Assembly: GCA_022749755.1 (NCBI GenBank)
Contig: CM040448.1
Coordinates: 2,042,481 to 2,106,480, forward strand
Length of the DNA stretch: 64,000 nucleotides
Direction of reading: 5' to 3'
From: Azadirachta indica
Lineage: Eukaryota > Streptophyta > Magnoliopsida > Sapindales > Meliaceae
Made by a program: the position numbers and the translations under genes. Under the pieces are notes generated by a model. The model was not told the DNA's origin. It saw nothing but the letters and a program-made list of their open reading frames with translations, and did not search any database. Shown one piece after another: positions 1 to 14,734 of the stretch. The first letter of the stretch is position 1. Each line of letters starts with the position of its first letter.

Positions 1-789
1 CATCCATTTGTATAGTATATCACTTATAATTTTCAAACATTCATTGCATTAAAAAATCTATAAAATCATAAACATGACCGTCTCAATGGATTATTTAATA
101 AACTTAATACCAAGTTTTCTTAAATTATTATTATTATTATTGTAGTCAATATCATCAATATCATGATTAATTAATTTTAAAATGCATATATATTAAAATT
201 TTTATTAAAATGAGTACAAATAACATTATCCCCATTGTGTAAATGAGCTTGTAAAAAACTAGATATGGTTGTCAGGAATTCTCAGTCAATCACATTGATA
301 AATCAACTACGATCTACTTTACCCAAAAAATCAAAATCAAAATGCATTCAATGCAAATATTAGTCGTACATCAACAATAGCAACCTCATTTCAAATGCTG
401 CTAGTAGACTCATGAACTTATTCCCACCGTTGTAAAGAAGGCACCAAAAATTAAAAAAAAAAAAAATGAAAAAGCCGATTTCACATCAACATTAGAGGGA
501 TTACATTCCTACCAAAACAATTACAACATTTTACCCTGTGTGAATCCTATCTGAAAACAGATTGACCTTCATCATAAGAAAGAATGCACAGTGCTAGGAA
601 AATTACAAAGTGGAAACAGATTGAGAAAGCACTTCTTCCTACCAGAGCAACTAATGTTCCATGCTCCTTGATGCTTTCATTTTTCTGTTTCCAGATTTCT
701 ATTCTATTCCCCCACATCCTAATCCTGTATCTATTCCTATAATGTACATGTTAGTCTACTGGTTATGTACTTACAACTATGATCACTGC
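1..789. other. 3' flank of SCC2, no separate gene seen
   Basis: This stretch lies downstream of the SCC2 stop codon and should hold its 3' UTR and polyadenylation region, since the gene runs on the minus strand. It is AT-rich at the far left. An open frame on the plus strand at 661-1047 is mostly the antisense of the last SCC2 exon, so I do not call it a gene. No other coding signal was seen. Confidence 0.5.
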
Positions 790-3700
790 CTACCTTCTTC
801 TATTGCTGTAATTTTTTCTGCCGCTATTATTCAGCCTCCGAGCACCGCCTGCCCAATCGTCATCACTATAGTCATCTTCATCATCCCCACCTGCCATTCG
901 TCCAGATCTTGCCCCCTTTCTTGGAGTGGGACGTTTTCTTTTGATGTTTGCTGTGTAAACGGCATAGTCAATAGTATCTTCCTTCAAAGCATTCTTAAAT
1001 TCCTGAGCAGTAACATAATGTGTAAGAAACAATATGAAGAGAGATGAGCATCATTAGTCTATTATAAAAGAAGAAGTAATAACCTTCTGCAACTCCATAC
1101 CTGATATTTCTGCACAAGTTCTTGATATGTGGACAGTAGACTGACACGTGTATCACTGATGTCAAAGGGGATGTTCTGCCTGGTAAGGACATCTCCAGGT
1201 TTTGGGATCTCATTTGGAGAATATGCCTGGTTTAAAAGTAAATACATCAGCTAAAGTAACTTGCAGAAATGATGCCTATAATGAGAAAACTGAGCCTCTT
1301 CCGTAGTTGGCAGAAATGATGCCTATAATGTTACCTGGCACCGGGCATCATTCAAACCATAAACAATCTTTAGGTGCCTCTTCAGCTTCATCAGAAGTTG
1401 CAGTGCAGAAGCTGCAATACAGTCAATCTGTGCAAACAAGACGAAAAGATAATTGGCAAGGGAAAAAAATGAGTCCATACATAGCAGATCATCACAGAAA
1501 AAAAACTGCCATTGTATTAGAGAAACATTATCCACATTGAGAAATCCAATCATTCGAGAGCACAAAATTGCATAGCAGTTATGTTCATTTTATTTTCAAA
1601 GTGTAGTTCTATTTAATGTATTACCTGAACTCTCTGCAGATCTTCTTTGGAGATGTCATGTGGTTCACCTGAATTTAAGTCAACATGCATCTTTGCCTCC
1701 ATCGGGGGAGTACGATGCAAGATAGTCTGATAATTGGGCTCTGGTTGAACTGTCCCATTCAAATCAATTGATGTTGTGTGATAAAATATAGGCTGAGCCC
1801 CTGGCTCTTCCTTAATTATCCCGTTCAAATCCATTGAAGTCATATGATTAAAAACGGGGTGAGCTGACTCCTGTTCAACCATTCCGTTCTCATGAGTTGT
1901 CTTCTGTGCATCTCTTTGTAACAAATGTGTACTCAACGCTTTCATATTTGCCTCAAGTGCTCCAGCCCTAACTTGTATAACTCGATTTATAGTATAGATC
2001 AAATAAAGGGGCTCGTCAGGCAATGTAAACGGAAGCAAGGCAAGGACTTCTGTACAGTACCTGTAGAAAGAGAACCAAACTTGAAATATTTTCCCAAGTG
2101 ATACATAAAATAAATATATAAACTAATACTAGTATCAAGGAACTCACATTAAAAAAGGAATAACTAAATCATTCAAACTTGGATTATCAAACTTTCGCAC
2201 AATCGATGACATAAATTTGTTTCTTGCATTCCGATTTCCACGAATAAGCTTATAAATTCGAGAAACTCCAAGCCTTGCTTGAGTTAAAGAGCCACCATCA
2301 GATTTCCCCTTCATATTTCCCACAGCCTTTGGTTGGAATTTCAGGTTTGCAGTTTCAGGAGAACCACTTAGGGCTTGGATAAACATAAATGACATCTGAA
2401 GACCGTCTCCTAGACGGCTTTCAAAGAAAGCAGGGTACCTGAAATAAGACTTTTGTCAGCTAGAATAAGCAATTAACAAGATACATGATTACTAAAAGCA
2501 TGGAGAGGTGAGTACTTTTCATTCATATTCATCAGTAAATGATGAGCCAACTTCGAGTTCACCTCCTGAGGATCTGTTTCAAGGGCTATTAGGTACGGAA
2601 CACAGGTAATAGGATGAACAAGACCTTGGCGTAGTACAACTTCCACTATCTGCATTGACAGCATAATGAACAACAGAAAACTCAAACAACAATTACATTG
2701 TAAAAATTAAAATTAAAAAAAAAACATAAAACAAAAAGTGTAACCATTTAACTAACGAGTAAAATAGTAATGTCTGAGAACTGCGATGAAACCAGGACTG
2801 TTCCCACAGTTGGACAAGATAAAGTAATTGACTTGACCTATTTCCAGGTTATCAAGTTTGCATTTTATCAGCGTTTGTTAATTTGTAGTTATTATTTAAT
2901 AAAATGTTCAATGATTTTCCCAGTCCTCCTTTGCATTATGGAAAATGCCTCTTGATCCTCTGTTAACCTCAAAATAATCAACTATGCAATAGTTGTGGAT
3001 CAGGATTCCAAGGCAGGTTCATAATGTTGTATCCTATGACAGAACAATAATAAAAGCAGACAGGAAAATTCAGTAGCTAGATTCTTACCTTCAGGGCAGA
3101 CTGGCGAACTTGTTCATTAGTGTCCATGCAAGTTCCCAAAATCTTATCCCAATACAACTGAACTATACCTCCACAGATGTTTGTATCACCTGCACCTGCA
3201 GCAACAGGTACACTGTGGCCATCTTCTACAGTAGATTGAACCTCATTACTAACAGCTTTGTCTGTCTCCATTTGACTTTCCGCATCAAGAAGATATTCAT
3301 ACATATTTTGCAATGCTTGCATCTGGAAAACATAACGATTTAGTAAACATAGTAAAATGAGAAGATTATATCATAAAGGGATATTTTTACCTTAAGTCGG
3401 ACATGAGAAGAAGGGGCCAATGTTGCCTCTAATATCTTCCCAACATCCCTTTCCAACATATGCTCAGGCCTAGCAATCAAAAGAAAGCCTAAAGCCTACA
3501 AAGACCCCAAAACTAAATGAGCAAGCTAAAAGTTTTTACAAAAAAAATTCATAACTAGGTAGAGCAGAAAAGAGCATACCTGCAAAGATCTAACCTTTAC
3601 ACCAAAGTCTTCTGCACGAAGATATCTTCTGAACAAATTGAGACTGCTGACAACAACATTGTTTTTCTCATTTGAAGCACTCAACAAAGAATTCCCATAA

Positions 3701-6700
3701 CGAATAAGCAATCCAAGACAGAAGAGAGACCTCCCCACTTGCTGAAACTAGTAGAAGAGAGGAAAAACGAGAAATTACTATACTTTTGTATACAATTCTT
3801 CATAGGAAAAAAAATAGAATGGAACAGGATGAACATGCACAAACAAGTTATACAACAAAATACCAATAACATTTGCAGTCAACAAGATGCATCAACATAT
3901 TAGATGGTATTACTCGAGTAGAAAAGCATTGCAAACAATAAATTAGTAACCCAATTACAGATACAGATATCCTGAAAGTGCCTTGGCACCAAATACCAAT
4001 ATTTGTAAACAAAAGCTAAGCAATCTACACTGAAATTCTTTGATAGCATCAATAGTATCAAATAATAAAATTCACAACTGAAACCATACTACTCTACACG
4101 TCTCAAATAACCAGTATCCAAGCATTGTCCACAACAGATCAAGCTCTTTTCCTTACTCTAGTAATCAGTTGTGTTTGCACATGAAGAGTGCATATCTACA
4201 GTCTATCACATTTTGTCTAAAACTGCATGCCTCAATTAATAGTTTCACAAAGACAGCAAAAACCAAATTGTGGCACAACTACATGTAAAATGTAAACAAA
4301 AGTTCAGAGCATCCACCTCCAAACAGTCATTTTTGTCAAAACAACACGTCTAAATACAGGCAGCTAAAAGATAATTGAGTATAAACCAGCTATGGCATTT
4401 TAAGGCAATTAAAGTAATTAAATCCATCAGTATCTCTAACCTTGATTCTGGTCATAGAATTTAATGCGGCAACAAAAAATTACAGAAATAAATAAATCTA
4501 ATATAGATCCTAGCAACCAACCTGCTTGTTATCAGGCTTCTGACTATCCAAATACTTGTAGAAAATCTGAATAAGATGCTCAACCACTCTTGAATTTTTT
4601 CCTGATACTTTACTCACAGAGCACAAACACCTGTGATCCAAAAGTAGTAAAGCCAATTACAAATTTGATAATGCAAACCATGTAGTTTTTGATGGATGGA
4701 ACACATGAGTATGTGGAAATCCATATGCCCAAAATTGAAAATAATAGCTTGAATGTGCACATCCACAATCTTACTCGTCCTGCCCCCTTTTTTCAAAGAA
4801 AAAAATGGAAAACAACCACTCCATTATTTATATGCCCAATTAAAAATGCTTTTTCAAAGAAAAAAGGGAAAACTACCACTCCATTACATATACACCCAAT
4901 TAAAAATGCTTTTGATTACTTGCAAAACTAAAGAACAGAATGCTTGTGCCAAATATTTCCTTGCATATAAAGCTTTGCACATAGAAACATGTATCGGATC
5001 ATGAGGCACGGAGCTTCAAAGCCTCTAGAGCATCAGTTGAACAGATCAACATCAAAATTGAGCCAGACAAGTTACGCTAAGTGAGACTACAATTGTGTAT
5101 TGATGCCGGACAATGAAAGATGCAATATTCCTGTTAACACTTGCATTTTTCCTCCTCTCCAGCAGGCAGCTGCAAGAGGCTGTGACTCAGAATGATAGTG
5201 AAAATAAGCAACTCCTTCACAGTCAAAACAAGAAGTTGGGAGTCATTGACTTAGAAGTGTAGGTCAGAATCTTTTGCAGCATCAGCATCAACTAACTTTC
5301 CTGAACTCTTAACAAGGAAATTATCTTTTGCATTCAATAAAACCAGTTCTCCAGAGAAAAATTAAAAAGGAAAGAAAGAAGGATGGATGATATAGTTCCA
5401 ACCTTTAGTAGAAGATAGCAAGAATTTAAGAAATTGACAACCGAAATTATGAAAAAGAAAGAGAGAAACTGTAACTTACTTGATGCAAGCATGAACTACC
5501 GTCAAGAAAGAATGCCGAACAATCATGTGCTTCAAGTCTTGTTCCAATTCCTCAATGATACTCTGGGGTAACTTCCGATTCAAGGGCAAGACAGCATTGA
5601 TTATAAAAATTATACTCTCCACAAATTGTGCAACTACTCGATTATCGACCTGAACAAAAACAAGTGAATTAGGAACAAATGGCACTTTGAACAGTTGACA
5701 AGCTGCAAACGTATTGCTGAGGGCAATATCAAGGATCTAACTTCCGGGAAGAAAAAGATTTTAAGGTTTTAAGTTCTTTTGCATCCATATCTTGAATACC
5801 CATGATATATAGTCTTTAATAATGCCGAATTTTCAAGCCATCAAGCAATTCTAAATCAAAGCCACATGGAATATATTACACGGCAAGGACAAATAATTTT
5901 TTTATAGAACTGAAATGGATTAAGCTGCAAAATTTATTCCACATAAAACCACCAGGTAAAGAGTTATGGATGCACAATTTCCTCGTTGGAGTGAAATGGA
6001 AGAGACCATCATGTTCTATTTAATACTGCTGATGGCTAAAGAATATTCCCAAAATAAAATTGACATTTATTTACTTTCAGGAGAGAAGTGGAGAGATTGT
6101 AAAGCAAAGTCATTCTTCAAACAACATGTTACCAAATCTTACAAACATAAGTGCATTTACTTTAATTATGTCATAAAAATTTATCAAAATGATGTGCCAA
6201 ATAAACATCAATCATCATAAAAACAGAAAATAGGTGACCTTATTTTTCATATTTAAACAACCTGGTTAATATTTCATTGAATCCATGAAAGATAAAGATA
6301 TATCATAGTAAAATAAAATAACCTGTGTCTTAAGATATGGCTGTAGAGTGATTACAAACTGGGAGGGGTCAGAAACTGGTGCACAAAGTGTTGGATCAAC
6401 AACACAAAATGCATGCAACACAAGCACATAAGGAAGCGTACGCATTTCTACTCCCTCACTAGTCATTTCCTCTACCTGAACAAATAAAAATTTCTCAACA
6501 TGAATTTCAAACCAACTCCAAATATAATGCATCAAAAAGATACAAGAATACCTGCAATATCCTTTCCAATAGGCACTTGCACATCAATTCACAACGTCGA
6601 CGAACTGATGCAAGTGATAAGGGGTTGATACCAGCAGCTTTGGCTGACTGAGGAAAAAAATCAAGGGCCAAGTTGTGCTTAATCACAGTAACAAGCAGCT

Positions 6701-9700
6701 GTTGATTATGCATCCCCCTCAACATTTCAACAATCTGCTCAGTCTTCTTAGCCACCTCTAATGGAACAGAACTACCATCTCCAAAATATTGTGGCTGCAA
6801 TCCCGAAGTTTCCTCAAACCAGAATTCATAAAAAGTCTTGCAGACAAGGTCCTGCACATGAGATAACAGTAAGGAAAAGGAACAAGTCTCAGTAAACAAA
6901 CATTTAAAACAAAATATGATGTACTACAGTTACGTAAGCAAGAAGTGAAACTTTACTCATGTTGTAGTCTAAATAATGTAGGAGCAAATTAAAAACTCAA
7001 TGAAACTCTGCAATGTTACAATATGAAAATGGAGAAAATACAAAATCTACAAGATTTTGCACTAGCCAACCTAGTAGGTTAACACAAGTCACAAAAAACC
7101 TCAAAAGCCATAAGCCATACCATCTATTAAATAGTAAGGGTAAATTTGCTTCCAGTATGGATCAGCATAATGGGAATAAAATCGAACATATCCCCATAAT
7201 TTACCTTTTGAATCAATGAGTTTCAAATTTTTCACACAGATTCATTGAATGAATCCTTTCTTTCCTCTTTCTATAATGGTAGCATTCTTCAATATATTAT
7301 TCCTCAAAATTCACACTAATGAATGCTTTTGCCCATATTTGTGAAAACTTCAACCTGAAGCAAAGAGTTGAAAAATTGAGGGAGCAATCTCCCCAATAAT
7401 AGTATGTGAATTTTCCTTTTCAATTAAGGCAATAGAAGAGAACTGACAGCCCAATTGCTAGAGCTGTATCCATATAAACATCAAATGATAAGTTTGACAA
7501 GTTTTTTTTTTTTAGTTATATTATTACATGAATTCTGCTTGATTTGAGCATCTCAGTCACCCATAGACCTTACTGATTACTGCAGTCATAAGTGAAGTAT
7601 GAACTATTCAGTAATGAAAACAAGGATTCAGAGTTACCTGTATACTGGATTCGTCATCATTTACACGAGAAATGATCTCGATGCAAGCAGTTGTAAACTC
7701 AGAGAAGTTAGTGTTTGAAGTACACATATCCCGTATAATTTTGATTGCTCTTTTCCTCACACTTACTCCTGTATCTTTTATCCTCTCTGCCACTTTCTCA
7801 AAATACTGCCACAGCACCCAATATTTTCAGGTGAGAACAGATGCAATTGTGATAATTAACTTTGTACACCGGTAACCAAATGCAAGGATTTATAAAGTTT
7901 TGACTACACATACCTTCAAACCAACATCAGGATGTGAAGCAATATGCCGGCCAACAAGCTCTAACGCTGCCTCTCTCACAGATATTGCAGAGTCACAAAA
8001 CCTTCCTTCAACGGCTACTTGTACACGTTTGTCACACAACACTTCTGGATCAGCTTCTACAATTATACTAACCTGCTCGCATCATATAAAGGTAAAAGGA
8101 TAATGAACATTATCAATACAGCCACAACAATGATCATTCTCTTTTTGGTAAAATGCTTAATAACTTAGAAAATTTTCCACTTACCGCTCGTAAAGCCTTG
8201 GCCCTGATTACTGGAGAGTTCTCCCTTAAACTAACCTGGAAAGAAAAGTGTAAGACGAAAGATTGTCTAACCTAGGAAATTACAAAATGAGAAAGAGAGG
8301 AAGAAAAGGATTACTTACCAGAAGCATATGAAGAATTTTATCAAACCCTCTAGAGAAAGAATTATTTTGTCCCAGTGCTAAAGTGATCTTCTTAACTGAG
8401 TTCCTCGTCAACAATGATGCAGCAGACCCAGACTCACGCACTATTGCTTTTGATTTCATTCTAGCAACATAGTACATGGACTTTTGTTGGGCCTTGGGGT
8501 CATCCTTGTACCACAGGCACACATAAAACCTGCATGTGAACGATTTTCCCTTAACATCAATGCAAACATAAAACCAGTTAGCAAAGAGCTTTGTTGAGTA
8601 CAAACCATCGAACAAAGAGATTCACTTCATCAGCAGACACAGCATCTTGAAGATAATTCAAGAGCATCTGTTGAACAATTTCAAGTTTTGTAATTGCATC
8701 ACAAGCTTCAGAGTCATTTTCTGACTGACCATGACTCTTTTTACTGTCACCCTTGCACTGGGACTTGCAGTATGATTGTAATACTAGAAGTTGGTTCCTG
8801 CGGAGACAAAACTGACAATACCAGCCACGAGTAGGTACTTCATGCTCTCTTACCCCCATGCAGTCAGAATGATACAATTTTTGACAACCTTGACACATAA
8901 ACAAATTTTTTTCAACCCTTCCATCTAAACAAACAGAACAAAGATCTTTCGGGTAATCCTGGTCAACAGCATCCCCTCTGAACAGTTCCTGTAGTATCCA
9001 GAACCTCTCCCTGCTGCATAGAACAGCTTCCTGCTTCAACCTTGTAGCAATAGTACCAAGAAGGTCAATGGCCATTACGCGTGCTGAGATGTCTTTAGAT
9101 TTCGGCCCAGCATTCTGGAGCAGTAAGACACAAAGAACCTGCAAGCAGAAGTCTTTTAGCACAGCATGACAAAAATGCAAGTATCTAAAAAACCAGAATT
9201 TTCTATTATAATTTTGATTTCTCTTTTGTGATAAGACAAGTTTGCATATATTTCACCTCCAAAATGGGAGCCGAAGCTGGATATTCTGGCAAATTTAAAG
9301 TTGTCAGTAAATCCATGACAAGATTCTCCATCATCACTTTCAGCTCAGAGGCATCCTGAGTCTTTACACTCGCAAAGCGCTGAAGAACACGGGTCCAGAA
9401 AAGACAGCATGTTTCAGTTGCTGCTTCATGGCCTTTGGTTGGGTAATTAGCATCAATTGGCACTTCTAAGATGGTACTACCACTTGTCGCTTTCCTTAAA
9501 GCATCAGGGAGGTTTGCACTGCTGTGAACAACCTGAATTAGCAAAGCAGTGACCATCTGAATCTGCCTCTGTTCTTCATCAGGTAAGAGATATGTTCTCA
9601 ATGCTCGCTTTGAGGATGGCAACTTCCAAAGCAGCTGAAGTATTTCATCTATCACATAAGTGCGATGCTGGGTGTATGAATAGAATATCTGTGTCACCAT

Positions 9701-12700
9701 CAACAAAAATTGTAAGTAGATTGGTGCAAGCAGCATTCCATTACAAGCACATAGTTCCTTTTATGCATGGATGCATGTATGGAGTATGTACATAGCAGCA
9801 AAGAAGAAACTTTACCGCACTTATTAAACTAATAGCCTTCAGCTGCAAAAGCTGGATATTATCCACCAAAAATGTTGTAAAGCTCGTCTTTACCAGTTGC
9901 AGAATACAACTATCAGATAATCTCTCCATTAACAATAAATCCTTGAGTAAACCAAGAATCGTGCACAGCTTCTGAAATATAGAAGTCATAGCACCAGAGA
10001 CCCTATCAAGGAAAAACAAAAACAATAAGAAGAAACCTGACTTCAGACACCCCAAAAGTCAACATTTAAATTAGAGGAACAGCATATTGATAAGCACACT
10101 TGTTCAATGCAGATTTCTTCACTTTGACACTTTTGATATTGCGCCGTCTCTTACTAGCTGAACCTAAGTCAGCTTCAGGCTCTTCATCTTCATCACCTGG
10201 AAAGCAAAGTGTAAGATATGCAGCTAAATGTGACAAAAGTAAAACTTAAAGGGTTGACTTTCAGTCAAGGAACTGCAGAATGCTAAAGCAAGGCACAGGT
10301 TTTCACCATCACGTAAGAGCAAAGGCTTAAAATGAAAAGGAAAATGAAAAAAGAAACAACAAAAGCAGAGAGAAAAAAAGACATAAAAACATAGAAACAT
10401 GAACCAATACAAATTATCATACAATCAGAAACATTGAAAAGTAAACAATATATAGGAACTTGGAAAACAAAGTACTTTAGCTTTCTTTGATATATGAGAA
10501 TGCCAACCTTCAAGTACTCCAGTTTCAATTGGTTTATGCAGAGCACGGTATATTGGATCATAAGCTGACATGACATCAGTTATTTGATGTCTTGAGAACT
10601 CCAAAATCCGTTCAATGATCTGGTACAGGCACAATAGAACCAGCACCATCGTTTTGTAAATCAGACAAAATCACAAGAGAGCAAACTCTAACAACAGTAC
10701 GTAAATGTAAGTCACCAAGAAAATAAGTACTGTTAATTTTAACATGTAAATAAACAAAGCATGCACCTCTTCCTTATAAAGCTGCTTCGGCATCTCATCA
10801 TGAGCCATAACAGATAGGGCTGCGTGAATTGACTCAAGGGCACAAAAGACCAATGAAACTACATCTGAATCCGGCTGAAAAATAAATAACAAAACAGATT
10901 AAGAACAAAAGGAATCAAATTCTCCAAGATGATAAAACAAGATACTAAAATATAGAAGCCAATACATGTAAAAGTAATTGGAAATTTCTTCAAACTAAAA
11001 CTAAGAAAGTTAGAAGATAATACCTCTCTTTTTTTTTAATTTTATTATTATAATTTTTTCTCTAAGAAACAAGAAAACATCTATTGATAATCAAAACAAT
11101 ATACAAGATGGTTAATGAGTTGAGGTAACCCCTTGGTGTTTAAACAACTGAAAACATCAAAAAGTACTAGTGAGGAATCAATATGAGTCATTTACCTGAA
11201 AAGGAAAAGCTGAGGAAGACTCTAGATTAATATTTATAAATCACAAAGCACAAACTACATACTACTGCAATAAGATTCTCTGACAGGCATTAACTGCCAT
11301 CAAAATGAAGAATGTGAAAGTAACTTCTCTAAAGAAAATAATATTTTTGTGTCAATTTTAAAATGGTTCACAAGTTACAATGCAAGCCTAATGAGAACAG
11401 GTGATGCTTACTAAACTATCTTGAAAGAAATTAAAATACGCACACCACAACAATAAAGGAGAAATCATAACTGTGCAACTTACATGCTCATGTTCATAAA
11501 CTGACAAACCTTCTGCTCGATGTATTTGATGATCTAGAACCCGTAACAGTCTCACCAGAATGTCCACTGAAACTAAATGAAGAAGCTTCTTTGTACGTAG
11601 TGACAATATTTCATTCACAACCTTTCTAACATCAGCAACAGGTAAGGACAACAACTCTGAATCATTCAAATCATCGGTAGGAACTTCAGCTCTGCCACAG
11701 AAATCTTCTAACATCTCACAAAAGCTCTCAATTGCAGCATCTAGAAAAGGAATACCCATGATATTTACGTGAATATGAAGAGAAAAGTAGTGGTGGTAGT
11801 TTTGTGTGTGTGTGTGTGTGTGAGACTGGGGGTTGGGGGAGGGAGAGAGAACAAGACAAGACAAACTATCGAAGAACCAGGAAGACCAACCTTGAGCCTC
11901 AGAAGCATCTGGTTGCACTGACAAAGAGATGTCACTACCGCCTTTCTTCTTCACTTTAGGTTTCCGGGAAGATGATGTAGATACATCCTGCAATTTCATC
12001 TTCCAGATTTAGGGTTACAGAGGTAATCCAATCATTGATAGGCAAATTAAAGTGCATACATACATTTGTAAGAACACGGTCAAGTTGGTGATTCTGGGCT
12101 CCAACATAATCCCTTTGTAGACCACTTGTAGCAAGTATACTGGGCTCAAATTCTTTCCTTTCAAACACCACACTACCAGAAACTTGCTCCTTGATATGAC
12201 CTGAGAGACTTGAACAATGCAATAAACAATAAGCACGGCAACATAAAATCATCTAATAAGAACAATACATCCCACAGACAGACAATGAAGGGAGAAACGT
12301 ATGCACATGTAGGCAATAAGACTAGAATAAGTGTATTTGCATTCCTCTTAATGTAGGTTTACATAATATTCAGTTCCTGAAAAAATAAAAAATTGCTTCA
12401 GCTTTTCCTTCAGCAACTATGATGCAGAAAGTGTATCACAATAAAATAATAGGGTTACAATTGAGAAACAAAAATATATAAAGTTACTGATGCAAAGCTT
12501 AATAGGACAGCAAAAAGAAAAGCCATCAGAATCAATCAAAAGAGGCTTGTTATATACTGATTACTTTTTGACAGCTAATAAATATGAAAGCCAACAGCAA
12601 AACTGTGAGAAATTAAAAGGCATCAGCAGAACAATTGATGTACGGCATATATTTGTAAATTCACAAGCATATAAACATGTCAAACAAACAGTTCTCTGAT

Positions 12701-14734
12701 TCTCTCAACCTTGCTGTTAAAACATTATTCCAAGATGGTTAGAACGCTTTCAATGAAACAGAAAATAACTGATGTGGAACAAAGATTTAGTTCATATTCA
12801 GACCTCAAAAGAACCACAACTCACCAAAATCGAGGAACCGCTAGATTATATAACATTATATACAGCAGGACTTATCCTCAATTATTCGAAATGAAGCTAC
12901 CAATATTTCCATTATCCCACTTTACCATAACTCTTATTGCAGTGTCTTCATCCAACAATATAGAAGGGAAAGATAACATTCAATATTCTCTAACCCAAAA
13001 AATACTTGTTTTGAAAGCAGAGGTTTCTTTGATGGAAAATTTTGCCAATACTATTGAGAGTAATTTCTTGACTGCCCACCGTAAAGTAAACTTAACTCCA
13101 TGGCCATATTATATCATCCCTTTCAAATTGCAACACATAAATGAGAATGATCACTTCCAACAATCTCTAGAAGATTGATTAATTATCCATTCATTTCTAT
13201 TCTTAATTCAGTTTAGTACTCCTATACTCATTAATTTACATTCTATCACAACAGAGCAATTCTGTCGTGGCATATTGCTGTAACATGGCCACTAGTCTTC
13301 GTCCATGATGCAAAAAGTAATGGTTTAATGCCAGACATTCTTCAAGTCTACTGTCAACTTCATCATAAATTTTATCTAGAACTGACTTACAATACCTTAT
13401 GCATCCACTATATCTTAAGTATCCACAAGGAGACAATTGTTTATTTACAAAAATACGCATCATTATTGCTCTATGATGGTGAAAATGATTTAGATTTATC
13501 TTTTGCAAAATCCAAATACAATTAATATTGTTGTTGTGTTTCCTTATTAATGTACATCAGAACAAGGGCAACATTGCTCTAGCTCATTAAACAAAATTTA
13601 TCAAAGCAACAGCAGGATACAGTTACGAAATTTATATGAAAAAGGAAAAAAAGAGCAACTGAGAATATTTTGTTTACCAGGAGTGACATACTCAAAAGCT
13701 TCAGCATTGCATCGGAGAACATGATTGCAAAGTTCTAAAGGCTCCACATAGCTACAGGGAACTGGCTTTGCCTCATCTCTAAGATGCCTATTAATAAATA
13801 AACAAAGGCCAAACAACAAATGAATCACTACATAAAGGAAAGCAAACGGGTACCAGTCATGCTCATTGACATGGCTGGTTTATTAGTTAATAAAGATTTA
13901 TTCTATGTAGTAAAGCTTATGACATTGACAACAAAATTCACTCTCTGATATCCAAAATTTTTCAATAAATCTGTTTTGTCAAATTATTTTCCTAAAACAG
14001 TTTTTGTGGTCAAATTTCTACATTCAAATATAAAATTACTTTCTAGCAATTCAAATTCAGCCAATATTCAAATTTGTTGTTTCATTGTGCAGAAGCAAAC
14101 AAACAAGTAAACAAAATCACTTACAATATAAGTTCAAAATTTCTACTTCCTAACTTCGAATTTCAATTCCCTCATAGTTGAGCTACTCAGTATAAAACAT
14201 AAACTCGAAATCATAGTCAAAACATTTTTAAAAGAAATCTCCTCGTCGAAAACTAATCAAATTCCAGCTTCTTAGAACTTAAGCTAGTTGGAAGGTTGGA
14301 AGATATAAATAGACAAAGTGAAATTACCACTAAAACAAACAGAATTCAAGCATAACAAAGTTTTCACCTACCTAGAGTAGCTAAAACTTGGAAACGCTAA
14401 ACTGTTGGACGAATTCTAAAAATGAAGATGTAGAAGAAACAAACACTTACAGATACGAAACGTCGGTTTCCTGAAGCATTTCAGCGATTCGACCTGACTG
14501 AGCGAGAATCTCAGTCCGATTCAACGACCTATAACTACCATAACTACTGGCACTACTCAGTTCATCGAACAACCGGAGGTTCGGATCCGATGCGCCGCAG
14601 AAGACCGGAAGCGACGGCAACGGCAAGCAAGGAGCGACTTCCGAGTGTATCGTGTTCGACAAGCCGATCCCCCACTGGCCCAGGCTCGAGCCCGAGCCCG
14701 AACAGGGAGCTGAATTACTTGGATAGCCGCTCAT
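790..14734 (-). CDS. SCC2: Sister chromatid cohesion protein SCC2 (NIPBL-type cohesin loader), 28 exons
   Basis: SCC2 with SCC4 loads cohesin on chromatin in the nucleus. I joined 28 exons by GT-AG signals: 14734-14451, 13787-13678, 12200-12064, 11987-11891, 11740-11484, 10874-10767, 10619-10508, 10196-10100, 10002-9816, 9688-9257, 9138-8606, 8529-8319, 8235-8185, 8072-7914, 7805-7638, 6851-6552, 6475-6323, 5649-5480, 4630-4522, 3741-3580, 3495-3391, 3322-3089, 2649-2516, 2438-2148, 2060-1625, 1427-1335, 1226-1101, 1002-790. They sum to 5469 nt, 1822 residues plus stop, with every phase matching; this is close to the length I recall for plant SCC2. Seen: Ser-rich N-terminus starting [10 protein letters not shown], basic patch [14 protein letters not shown] in exon 8, PHD finger in exon 11, HEAT-like helical repeats through the middle and C-terminal half, the NIPBL-like block [19 protein letters not shown] in exon 25, and a basic then acidic tail ([21 protein letters not shown]). 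The family call is firm; single splice sites are inferred. Confidence 0.93.
4789..4910. repeat. 61-bp tandem duplication in an SCC2 intron
   Basis: Two imperfect copies lie head to tail (4789-4849 and 4850-4910) in the intron between exons 18 and 19. Both hold a TTTTTCAAAGAAAAAA-type start, a CCACTCCATTA core and end with CCCAATTAAAAATGC. It has no coding sense and no splice role that I can see. Confidence 0.8.
8806..8940 (-). other. PHD finger coding segment of SCC2
   Basis: Exon 11 of SCC2 encodes a C4HC3 zinc-binding array at about residues 674-718: CSVC, then CQGC, YHSDC, and a closing WYCQFC. The spacing matches a PHD finger, a module that often reads histone H3 tails. As far as I recall, plant SCC2 proteins carry this finger and yeast and animal orthologs do not. 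All eight metal ligands are present, so the finger should fold. Confidence 0.88.
12201..13677. other. Large intron 2 of SCC2, about 1.5 kb
   Basis: This is one of the longest introns in the gene. It holds two medium open frames, 13236-13508 on the minus strand (90 codons) and 12711-13178 on the plus strand (155 codons). Neither has a recognisable domain and neither is needed to keep the SCC2 frame, because exon 2 (ending in phase 1) joins exon 3 correctly. The minus-strand frame reads rather protein-like and is discussed as a finding. Confidence 0.6.

Noticed and set aside
12711..13178. 155-codon plus-strand frame in SCC2 intron 2
   Set aside because: Low-complexity, AT-driven composition and no family resemblance; kept only as a note.
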